Of a stretch of 9,060 bases of DNA, positions 1 to 6,689 are shown in pieces; the stretch's first letter is position 1; each line of letters starts with the position of its first letter. Where the stretch lies: assembly GCA_031267635.1 (NCBI GenBank), contig JAIRYX010000160.1, positions 1-9,060 on the forward strand, in the 5' to 3' direction. The translations under genes and the position numbers were made by a program. The notes below the pieces were generated by a model. The model did not search any database. It was not told the origin of the DNA and was given only the letters and a program-made list of their open reading frames with translations. The stretch comes from Planctomycetaceae bacterium. GTDB lineage: Bacteria > Planctomycetota > Planctomycetia > Pirellulales > Thermoguttaceae.

Positions 1-3
1 GAA

Positions 4-42
4 ATCATGGAAAACCGCGCATAAATCATGGACGACCGCGAA
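4..42 (+). repeat. Short tandem-like direct repeat
   Basis: Two imperfect copies of a 17-base unit of the form atcatgga-aaccgcg lie at about 4-20 and 26-42, separated by five bases. They are followed by further gcg-rich repeated words. Function unknown. It may be the edge of a larger repeat that starts outside the window. Confidence 0.4.
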
Positions 43-165
43 TGTCGCTCCTACGGAATCACGGAATATTGATTCCTCATCAGGCACTGATTATTATTAG
101 GAATGATCTCTCGAAAGAAATTTGCGGGGCATTCGCGGAGGGGAACGGAAGTTCCGTTTAGGGCG

Positions 166-240
166 GCGAATCTCTCGCGGAGGAATGAGCGACTCATTCT
201 TGGGAATAAATCGCTCATAAAAAGTAGCGAATCTCCCGCG
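166..240 (+). repeat. Direct repeat pair flanking a small hairpin
   Basis: The word gcgaatctctcgcgg at 166-180 recurs as gcgaatctcccgcg at 227-240, one mismatch apart. Between them, 183-199 is a perfect 7-bp inverted repeat (gaatgag / ctcattc) with a 3-base loop, and related words (cgctcat) follow. Just upstream, 144-158 is a tight palindrome built from aacggaa and ttccgtt. The cluster suggests degenerate intergenic repeats. No T-run follows any of them, so they do not look like standard terminators. Confidence 0.45.
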
Positions 241-632
241 AGCGTTCGTGGAAGTTTTACGTTAGTCGTTGGAAATTAAGGAGTTATGTCGGAAATCCAG
301 ACGCTCGGAAAAATTAGCTGCTCGGAGAAGATTCAGATAGTCCCGCGCGGAGCGGAAACTTCACTGCATAGGTGATGAATCAAGCGACATCGTGGGCGGC
401 GTTTTGGGAATGGACGCAATCTCTTTGAAAGCCCGCAACAATTCCGCCGCCCCGCCAAATAAATCCGCGTGAAAATGGGTAATCTACGCACAGAAATTGG
501 TTTTTCGTTCGTCATCCCTCCTCTAAAACATCAGAGAATAAGGGCGAGTTTGCGAAGGTGCGGTTGGTTACGAAAGGAATCGCGAGAAATTAGGGCGGAA
601 ATGAATACGCCGTGCCGATAAAAGCGACTGTC

Positions 633-675
633 ACTCTACTGTTGCCGCGCGGATGTGTGGGGGTTGGGTAACTGA
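633..675 (+). repeat. Diverged copy of a dispersed palindromic element (copy A)
   Basis: The order of words here, actctactgttgcc, then gcggat-gtgtgg, then gggtaactga, follows the same order as the elements at 3834-3888 (read on the minus strand) and 4119-4166. The first 14 bases match 3836-3849 at 13 positions. The middle is shorter than in the other copies, so this is the most diverged of the three. Confidence 0.45.
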
Positions 676-972
676 CGCCATAATGTTCTGTTGCGTTTTC
701 AAAGATTGTCCCCACAAAACGAAAGAAGCAGAAAATTCATCGCTAATTTTATCTCAATGCCAGCCCCTTCCTTTATTCCTTATTTTGTGATACAATTAAG
801 ATTTTTAGGTATTGTTTGAAAATTCTGTTTAGCAATATGAAGAAAATGTACCCAAATATCTCCTTGTGCCGTATCAGTTGTTTTGCTGCTTCGGCGGGAG
901 TAAGGGATTCTTCTTCAAAGTGACGCAAGTTACTAAATTTAATAAGCTTACAACATTAAGGAACTAACGAAA

Positions 973-1728
973 ATGAGACGACTTTTAATCGCTGGAAATT
1001 GGAAAATGAACCTGAATCTTGCCAAAAGTGTCGCGCTGGCGGAAAGTTTGAAAGAGGCGGCGAAAAATGTCACAGATATTGATATTGCCGTTTGTCCTCC
1101 GTCGGTGTATGTTCAGCCCGTCGGAGTTGCGATTGCCGATTCGAATATCGGGCTGGGTGCGCAAGATGTCTATTTTGAAAAAGAAGGCGCATTTACCGGT
1201 GAAATCAGTACAGGAATGCTCCTTGACATTGGTTGCAAATATATCATTCTCGGTCATAGCGAACGCCGTCATATTTTGCACGAATCAAGCGAACTCATTA
1301 ATCAGAAAGTCATTGCGGCGTTGAATACGGGACTAACGCCGATTCTTTGCGTTGGCGAACTCCTTTCGGAACGCGAAGCGGGGGTGACCGATGTGGTGAT
1401 TCGCCGCCAGTTTGACGGCTCGCTTTCCAATGTTTCCGCGGAACAGATGAAAAAAGTTGTCATTGCCTATGAACCGGTTTGGGCAATTGGAACGGGAAAA
1501 GTCGCAACGCCCGCGCAGGCGGAAGACGTGCATATCGGCATACGCTCTTTAATCACCGAACATTACGGCAAAGAAGTTGCGGATGTTGTGCGGATTCAGT
1601 ACGGTGGAAGCGTCAAAGCGGAAAATGCCAAAGACATTCTTCTCAAACCGAATGTGGATGGTGCGTTGGTCGGCGGTGCGTCGCTCAAGGTTGATGCGTT
1701 TATGGGAATCATTAACGGTGTAAAATAG
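973..1728 (+). CDS. tpiA: Triosephosphate isomerase
   Basis: Cytosolic glycolytic and gluconeogenic enzyme that interconverts dihydroxyacetone phosphate and glyceraldehyde 3-phosphate. The 251 residues match the normal TIM-barrel length. The catalytic set is complete: Asn9 and Lys11 in GNWKMN, the electrophilic His95 in GHSERR (94-99), and the catalytic base Glu167 in AYEPVWAIGTGK (165-176), which also contains flexible loop 6. The phosphate-binding YGGSV (210-214) and GGAS (234-237) are present. The start is the first ATG before GNWKMN, with a modest AAGGA about 11 bases upstream. It is the first gene of a same-strand run and its stop lies 11 bases before secG, which suggests co-transcription. 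Intact, nothing unusual. Confidence 0.98.
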   Translation: MRRLLIAGNWKMNLNLAKSVALAESLKEAAKNVTDIDIAVCPPSVYVQPVGVAIADSNIGLGAQDVYFEKEGAFTGEISTGMLLDIGCKYIILGHSERRHILHESSELINQKVIAALNTGLTPILCVGELLSEREAGVTDVVIRRQFDGSLSNVSAEQMKKVVIAYEPVWAIGTGKVATPAQAEDVHIGIRSLITEHYGKEVADVVRIQYGGSVKAENAKDILLKPNVDGALVGGASLKVDAFMGIINGVK

Positions 1729-1739
1729 GAAAATAAAAT

Positions 1740-2096
1740 ATGATAGGTTTTTTGCTTGCCACATTTCTTTCTTTGCTTTGTCTCATTTTGATTCTGCTGA
1801 TTTTAATTCAGCGGGGAAAAGGAGGCGGTTTAGCTGGCGCGTTCGGTGGAATGGGCGGACAAAGCGCGTTCGGGACAAAAGCGGGCGATACGTTTATGAG
1901 AATCACTATCGTTTTTGCGTCCGTTTGGTTTTTGATTTGCATTGGCATCCAACTCGCTTATAAACAGCGAAGTCATGAAAGCGGTCTATTCAAAGATCAA
2001 CCGACAGCGTCCGTTCCGGCAAATCCGTCAGAAACTCCCGCCGTTCCAATCGCCGGTGCAAATACCACCGATAGCGGCGCGGACGCGACGAAGTGA
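1740..2096 (+). CDS. secG: Preprotein translocase subunit SecG
   Basis: Small inner-membrane subunit that associates with SecY and SecE and helps protein export. There are two predicted membrane helices, about residues 2-23 and 52-73. They are joined by the diagnostic cytoplasmic loop QRGKGGGL (24-31), followed by GAFGGMGG, QSAFGTKAGD. The C-terminal tail (about 76-118) is polar and rich in Ala, Pro, Thr and Asp, longer than the minimal SecG, and looks disordered. An AGGAA (1727-1731) overlapping the tpiA stop gives an 8-base spacing to the ATG, so translation is probably coupled to tpiA. After it comes a 192-bp gap before yicC in which I see no gene. Confidence 0.95.
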   Translation: MIGFLLATFLSLLCLILILLILIQRGKGGGLAGAFGGMGGQSAFGTKAGDTFMRITIVFASVWFLICIGIQLAYKQRSHESGLFKDQPTASVPANPSETPAVPIAGANTTDSGADATK

Positions 2097-2278
2097 TTCG
2101 GAAAATGTTGTTATCCGCGACGCCGTCAAACATTACGAAAACAACTCAAACACGGAATACTTTGAATTTCATAGAATATGCAGGCGTCAACGTCCATGTT
2201 ATACAATGATATATCAGCGTACTCTGTGTGAATTTTTATGTGATTTCGTGAACAGAAATTTAAAAACTGAAAATCGGC

Positions 2279-2284
2279 GAGGTG
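2279..2284 (+). promoter_or_regulatory. Shine-Dalgarno site that selects a TTG start for yicC
   Basis: GAGGTG is fully complementary to the anti-Shine-Dalgarno core and lies 4 bases before the TTG at 2289. The first in-frame ATG (2301) would be 16 bases away, too far for normal initiation. Confidence 0.6.
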
Positions 2285-2288
2285 TTCC

Positions 2289-3182
2289 TTGTTACTAAGC
2301 ATGACCGGGTTCGGCGGCGCAACCGTGCGGGAAAACGGGGTGTCCGTCTTTGCCGAAATCAAAACCGTCAACAATCGTTACCTGAAATTTTCTTTACGGA
2401 CAACAGATGGTTATGGTGTGCTGGAACCGGTGATTGAAAATTTAGTGCGAGAAACATTGCGACGTGGTACCGTCACAATGAACGTGCGAGTTTTGCGGGA
2501 AGACGACGCGGCAGATTACGAAATCAACGAGCTGCTGCTGACGCGTTATCTGCAGCAACTCCGTCGGTTGAACGCCAAACTTGGTTTGGACGATTCGTTT
2601 TCGCCTACTCAACTTTTGACATTGCCCGGAGTGACGAAAGGGTCTATCCCGTCCGACGACAAAACATGTCTTGTACGTCCGGCAGTGGAAATGGCGGTTA
2701 AAAAAGCGTTGACCGAATTGCAAACGATGCGACAAAACGAAGGCGCGTCGATGATTACCGATCTTTGCGAAAACAACCGTCTTTTAATAGAACTGATCGG
2801 CAAGGTTGTCCTTCGCGTTCCAGAAGTAGCGGAACAATATCGTTTGCGGCTGAACGAACGGATTGGTAAAATTATGGCGGAACAAAATCTGCCGTTAGAC
2901 TCTTCCGATTTGATTCGCGAAATCGCGTTGTTTGTGGACCGATCGGATATTTCCGAAGAAACCGTACGTTTCAAAAGTCATACCGCGCAATTCAACGCGG
3001 CGTTGTGGGAAGAAATCCCGAAAGACGGCTGCGGACGGCGGCTGGATTTTTTGACGCAAGAAATGTTCCGAGAAGTAAACACTATTGGCTCGAAAGCAAA
3101 TGATGCGGAGATTACGAAACTTGTTGTGGAACTGAAAATCGTCATTGAACGTATCCGTGAAATGGTGCAAAATGTCGAATGA
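2289..3182 (+). CDS. yicC: YicC/YloC-family endoribonuclease
   Basis: Member of the YicC/YloC family, for which endoribonuclease activity has been described in E. coli. The 297 residues match the family length. The N-terminal YicC domain opens with the hallmark MTGFG (5-9) and contains the conserved EIKTVNNRYL segment (23-32). The C-terminal DUF1732 part carries the signature GRRLDFLTQEMFREVNTIGSKANDAEI (249-275), followed by a charged helix to the end. I chose the TTG at 2289 because it gives the usual MLLSMTGFG start and has a well-placed GAGGTG. The alternative ATG at 2301 would remove four residues. The end overlaps gmk by 11 bases, a pairing seen in many bacteria, so the two are probably translationally coupled. 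Confidence 0.95.
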   Translation: MLLSMTGFGGATVRENGVSVFAEIKTVNNRYLKFSLRTTDGYGVLEPVIENLVRETLRRGTVTMNVRVLREDDAADYEINELLLTRYLQQLRRLNAKLGLDDSFSPTQLLTLPGVTKGSIPSDDKTCLVRPAVEMAVKKALTELQTMRQNEGASMITDLCENNRLLIELIGKVVLRVPEVAEQYRLRLNERIGKIMAEQNLPLDSSDLIREIALFVDRSDISEETVRFKSHTAQFNAALWEEIPKDGCGRRLDFLTQEMFREVNTIGSKANDAEITKLVVELKIVIERIREMVQNVE

Positions 3183-3774
3183 TCCATCGGAACAACAGCA
3201 ACGATTCAGGCACAACGGACGCATTATTGTCGTTTCGGGACCATCCGGTGTAGGAAAAGGAACACTGTTGAAAAAAGTATTACAGACGGCGGAATTGCCG
3301 TTGGAATTGAGCGTTTCGGCAACGACACGTGCGCCGCGACCGGACGAAAAAAACGGCGTCGAGTACTTTTTTCTTCCGGCGGATGAATTTCATTGGCGGC
3401 GGGAAAACGGCGAGTTTCTCGAATGTTTCGAGATATTTCGCGGTGGTCATTGGTACGGAACGTTGCGAAACACAGTCGAATCGCGCTGTGCCGCCGGAAA
3501 ATGGATCGTGTTAGAAATTGACGTGCAAGGCGGTTTATCCGTACAACGGCAATTTCCCGATGCCGTGATGATTTTTATTCATCCGAAAAATGTGGATATT
3601 CTCAAAGAACGGCTCGCCAAACGCGGTACCGAATCGCAGGAAGCCGCCGAACAACGGTTACAACAGGCAGCGCAGGAATTGAAATTAGCGGAACGTTATA
3701 CGTATCACATCGTAAATGACGATTTGAATGTCGCGGCAAGAGAGTTAATGGATTTGTTGAAATCAATAGAATAA
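3172..3774 (+). CDS. gmk: Guanylate kinase
   Basis: Phosphorylates GMP to GDP with ATP, in purine nucleotide metabolism and GMP recycling. I start at the ATG at 3172 (200 residues, the typical length). The upstream in-frame extension from 3145 lies inside yicC and has no family counterpart. The P-loop GPSGVGKGT is at 23-31. The GMP-binding segment SATTRAPRP is at 49-57 with Arg53, followed by Glu81 and YGT (95-97), then DVQGG (117-121) and the lid region with HPKN and RLAKRGTESQEAAEQRL. Residue 58 is Asp where many homologues have Gly (APRPGE), a mild deviation unlikely to matter. A perfect hairpin element begins 60 bases past the stop. Confidence 0.97.
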   Translation: MSNDPSEQQQRFRHNGRIIVVSGPSGVGKGTLLKKVLQTAELPLELSVSATTRAPRPDEKNGVEYFFLPADEFHWRRENGEFLECFEIFRGGHWYGTLRNTVESRCAAGKWIVLEIDVQGGLSVQRQFPDAVMIFIHPKNVDILKERLAKRGTESQEAAEQRLQQAAQELKLAERYTYHIVNDDLNVAARELMDLLKSIE

Positions 3775-3833
3775 AAAACGTCATTGTTGATAAAATTTCG
3801 TAGATATCGTGATGAAAAATGATACGTTCTTTG

Positions 3834-3888
3834 TAACTCTACAGTTGCCCAAGCCAAATAAATCCGCACTTGGGCAACTGTAGAGTTA
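3834..3888. repeat. Perfect 20-bp inverted repeat with 15-base loop (copy B)
   Basis: Arms 3834-3853 and 3869-3888 are exact reverse complements, around the loop ccaaataaatccgca. It lies 60 bases after gmk. Arm and loop words recur at 4119-4166, 633-675 and (loop only) 454-468, so this is one member of a dispersed family rather than a unique terminator. It could still stop transcription after gmk, but no T-run follows either arm. A REP-like or small non-autonomous element is the alternative. Confidence 0.8.
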
Positions 3889-4118
3889 TCCGAGCGGTTT
3901 TACCATTGCAGCCCTTATTTATCAAGTTTACATTAGTAGCCACCAAACTCGCCCTTATTTTTTAGATCATGGATCTTTATTAAAACAATTGAACAAAAAA
4001 TAAAGGGAGTAAGGACGCAATTGGTGCAATTCGGGTGACTAGGGGAATTTCATAAATAAGGGCGGCAATAATAATATTTTCCGATAAATATTGACGGTCA
4101 CTATAAAAAATAGTAACG

Positions 4119-4166
4119 ATTCAGTTGCCCAGTGCGGATTTATGTGGTCTGAGCGGTTGATAGTTA
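4119..4166 (+). repeat. Related palindromic element (copy C)
   Basis: The core cagttgcccagtgcggattta (4122-4142) is the reverse complement of 3859-3880 except for one missing base. The right end, ggttgatagtta, resembles the outer arm of copy B. The inverted repeat is partly eroded here, so it is a diverged copy in the opposite orientation. Confidence 0.6.
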
Positions 4167-4452
4167 CAAAAATAATATTTGAAACTTTCTTGAAATTCCA
4201 ATACTAAATTTTTTCTACCACTGATCGTATTTATATATCACATCGCTTTGTACCATAAAATATGAAAATTTAGACGATGAACAATTTGATTATACTCAAT
4301 GGCGCGTTTTTCCCGAAAGAAAAACGGCTGAAGAATTAGTGTAATCGCCATGAAAAGACGACAAGAAGAAAAAACAAAAATTTTATAATGACAAAATTTC
4401 AGCGTAAATTGAATACTATTTTGAAACCAACTTTCAAAAAGGGACAAACTCT

Positions 4453-4725
4453 ATGATTGAAGAACTGAAAGAAGAAAAACTGATTCAAAAAGTCGGTGGA
4501 CGTTTTAAGTTATCGTCGCTGATTCAAAAGCGGCTTGTGTATTTGAACAAAGGCGCGCGTCCGTTTATTGAGACGAACAACAAAAAAGACAAATTGTCGA
4601 TTGTCATTCAGGAAATTATCGAAGACAAGATTTACCTCGACATGGACGGCAATCTGCAAACAACACACCCTGACGGTTTAGATGCTGGAATGCTTGATAC
4701 CGATTTCGGCGAACCAGGAATTTAA
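4453..4725 (+). CDS. rpoZ: DNA-directed RNA polymerase omega subunit-like protein
   Basis: Probable omega subunit, which helps assemble and stabilise the beta' subunit of RNA polymerase. The 90 residues fit the omega length. The conserved omega core is visible: KVGGRFKLSSLIQKRL (14-29), then a leucine-rich linker and KGARPFIE (33-40), followed by an acidic helix IVIQEIIEDKIYLD. The start ATG has AAGGGA 8 bases upstream. The C-terminal tail (about 65-90) is polar. Location after gmk matches the gmk-rpoZ linkage found in many bacteria and supports the call, although here 678 bases separate the two. It is more divergent than the neighbouring genes, so the assignment rests on the RF-L--LI--R and GARP motifs plus context. 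Confidence 0.78.
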   Translation: MIEELKEEKLIQKVGGRFKLSSLIQKRLVYLNKGARPFIETNNKKDKLSIVIQEIIEDKIYLDMDGNLQTTHPDGLDAGMLDTDFGEPGI

Positions 4726-4910
4726 AACGCAAATCATAAACGTATTTTCACCGTGAAAAATTTTTAACCGCGAATGCACGATGTTTGACGGACAAGTTTT
4801 TCTGTAACATTCCGAGTATTCTGTAGTTTAAATTCGTTCGTGAAAATTTATGAATAATAAAATGACGGTGAAAAGATTGTAACGCTTTCTTATGAACTAG
4901 AGCGCAAACT

Positions 4911-5465
4911 ATGCAAGGGCGAGAAATACTGATTGGCGTGACGGGCGGTATTGCGGCATATAAAGCGGCGATGCTGGCGAGTCGGCTTGTGCAATTGGGA
5001 GCGGGTGTTTCTGTCGTGATGACAAAATCGGCGACGGAGCTTGTCCGCCCTCGCACGTTTGAGGCGATTTCCGCCCGAACTGTTTTGACGGAAATGTTCG
5101 ACGAAACGCGGCGACATCCGCATATTGAATTATCGCGGGCAGCTCAACTCCTTTGCATCGCGCCTGTAACCGCAAATTTTCTCGGCAAAATGGCAAACGG
5201 AATCGCCGACGATTTATTGAGTACGATTTACCTGTCGTTTCGTGGAACAGTTCTTGCTGCACCGGCAATGAACTGCGAGATGTGGGAAAAAAAAGCAGTA
5301 CAGCGAAATGTCGAACAATTAAAATCAGACGGCGTATTTTTTGTCGGACCGGAATCTGGACGTCTCAGTTGCGGCGAAATAGGCATAGGTCGTATGGCAG
5401 AACCGAATAAAATCATCGAAGCAATTTTGGCATTGCCGGAGTTTGAGAAGAAATTAAGAACATAA
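4911..5465 (+). CDS. coaC: Phosphopantothenoylcysteine decarboxylase (flavoprotein)
   Basis: FMN-dependent enzyme of coenzyme A synthesis that decarboxylates 4'-phosphopantothenoylcysteine to 4'-phosphopantetheine. The N-terminal flavin-binding segment GVTGGIAAYKA is at 9-19. The active-site His71 lies in HIELSRAA, followed by LCIAPVTANFLGKMANGIADDLLS. The PxMNxxMW motif is at 118-125 (PAMNCEMW), and the substrate-clamp motif SCGEIGIGRM is at 153-162 with Cys154. At 184 residues it is only the CoaC domain. The CoaB ligase domain of the usual bifunctional CoaBC protein is absent and not encoded elsewhere in the window. The sequence is complete and includes an A8 run (5287-5294) read in frame. 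It is the last housekeeping gene before the AT-rich restriction-modification island. Confidence 0.93.
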   Translation: MQGREILIGVTGGIAAYKAAMLASRLVQLGAGVSVVMTKSATELVRPRTFEAISARTVLTEMFDETRRHPHIELSRAAQLLCIAPVTANFLGKMANGIADDLLSTIYLSFRGTVLAAPAMNCEMWEKKAVQRNVEQLKSDGVFFVGPESGRLSCGEIGIGRMAEPNKIIEAILALPEFEKKLRT

Positions 5466-5525
5466 TGATTTTGGATTTACGAAAAACACAAACTTTGCGA
5501 AAAATATTTCATAAGACATACATTT

Positions 5526-6674
5526 ATGGCAAAAGAAATTACAGTACCGATTGAAAAAGATTTTTTAGTTGAAAAAAACAAGATCATTACTTTGTTTGAT
5601 TGTTTTTTCGACGATGATTTTAATTTTGATTTTACAGAAAACTCTGTTGAAATAGAGCTAAAGTCATTAGATTATATGTTGTTTCAAAATATCGCAAACA
5701 AAGCATTAAGGAACACGGTTTTTTGAATGATAATTCAAAAAAAATTGTCCAAGCTATTCTTAACTCTATCACAAATATCAAAAGTTATGGTTTAAAAAGC
5801 GGAAAACGAGTTTATGTTGATTATAACAACGAGCGTAAAGTACAAAATCGCAAAGAAAAGAAAGAAAAAAGACAACAATTTTATTACACCAAAGGTAATA
5901 ATTTCTCGACAACAAATAACGAAATTCCTAAAGATTTTGAAAATAAAATAATTTGTGGAGATAGTCAAAATATTTTATCTCAACTCCCTGATAATTGTAT
6001 AGATATAGTTGTAACTTCACCACCATATAATTTTGGACTTGATTATGCATCTACGTCAGATGACAATCATTGGGAAAATTATTTTAAAAAATTGTTTAGT
6101 ATTTTTTCTGAATGTGTGCGTGTCTTAAAATACGGCGGTAGAATCATTATTAATATTCAACCTCTTTTTTCTGACTATATTCCTACACACCATATCATTA
6201 GTAACTTTTTTATTCAAAAAAAAATGATTTGGAAAGGCGAAATATTATGGGAAAAAATCATTACAACTGTAAGTATACTGCGTGGGGAAGCTGGAAAAGC
6301 CCATCCAATCCTTACTTAAAGTACACATGGGAATTTTTAGAAGTTTTTTGTAAAGGGGATTTTAAAAAAATCGGAAGTTCAGAAAATGCAGATATTAGTG
6401 CAGATAACTTTTTAAAATGGACTGTTGGGAAATGGTCAATCGCCCCTGAAAAAAATATGAAAGAGTTTGAGCATCCTGCTATGTTTCCTGATGAACTTGT
6501 ACAAAGAGTGTTGCAATTATTTTCTTTTGAAAACGACATCGTGCTTGACCCTTTTAATGGAGCAGGAACGACAATAAGTGTGGTAAAAAATTAAATCGTA
6601 GATATTTAGGAGTTGATATTTCTGAAAAATATTGCAAAACAGCACAAGATAGAATTTCAAAATTTTTGTTCTAA
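5526..6674 (+). pseudogene. Beta-type DNA methyltransferase of a type II R-M system, three frameshifts
   Basis: Would methylate cytosine N4 or adenine N6 at the site cut by the partner nuclease. The catalytic motif TSPPY (nt 6014-6028) precedes the AdoMet-binding motif DPFNGAGTT (from nt 6547), the order of beta-class amino-methyltransferases. SPPY leans toward N4-cytosine. Three pieces are open: 5526-5726; 5723-6319 (from TTG if read separately); 6229-6594, followed by an in-frame tail to 6672-6674 reading RRYLGVDISEKYC. Joining them needs one extra base near 5708-5716 (giving ALKEHGFLNDNS), at the A6 run 6252-6257 (WEKNHYNCKYTAWGSW) and at the A6 run 6585-6590 (VVKKLNRRYLGVD). The restored protein would be about 383 residues. 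The first join is the least certain: the 66-residue piece could be a separate small protein whose stop overlaps the TTG start (TTGA). Family level is secure; target site is unknown. Confidence 0.85.
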
Positions 6675-6689
6675 CTTATAATTGATCTT

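Larger units (their letters stand above)
1..972. other. Gene-less region upstream of tpiA
   Basis: No open frame here is convincing as an intact gene. The stretch holds short direct repeats, small hairpins, one diverged copy of a dispersed palindromic element (633-675) and further repeat words at 454-468 and 537-552. Two short minus-strand stretches read like coding sequence without a proper start: about 361-483 (containing ADLFGG, AELLRAFKEIAS) and about 780-955 (containing LTPAEAAKQL). These could be gene remnants or chance. The tpiA promoter must lie toward the right end, but I see no clear -35/-10 pair, only AT-rich sequence at about 930-950. Confidence 0.6.
3775..4452. other. Gene-less, repeat-rich region between gmk and rpoZ
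   Basis: About 680 bases with no intact gene. The left half holds a perfect inverted repeat (3834-3888), inverted copies of an aaataagggc word (3911, 3951, 4054) and a second palindromic element (4119-4166). The right half is AT-rich and should hold the rpoZ promoter, though no clear -35/-10 pair stands out. On the plus strand, 4261-4344 reads YENLDDEQFDYTQWR, VFPERKTAEELV then a stop, with no start codon, and may be a gene remnant. A minus-strand open frame over 4238-4447 has an implausible composition. Confidence 0.6.

Noticed and set aside
333..515. Minus-strand 60-residue open frame with an ATG
   Set aside because: Arg- and Cys-rich composition, no recognisable motif, and it overlaps dispersed-repeat words. 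A different frame of the same strand looks more protein-like.
837..923. Possible 28-residue leader peptide (MKKMYPNISLCRISCF) upstream of tpiA
   Set aside because: No ribosome site, no attenuator-like hairpin after it and no run of regulatory codons. Likely chance.
1942..2298. Plus-strand 118-residue frame overlapping the end of secG and the gap before yicC
   Set aside because: Shadow of secG for its first part, with basic low-quality composition and no ribosome site. The gap from 2097 to 2288 shows nothing else.
3145..3171. Longer gmk start upstream within yicC
   Set aside because: Adds residues without family counterpart and would need a TTG start deep in yicC. The ATG at 3172 gives the usual length.
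4238..4447. Minus-strand 69-residue frame before rpoZ
   Set aside because: Rich in Phe, Ile and Cys as expected from AT-rich noncoding sequence, and it would run against the rpoZ promoter.
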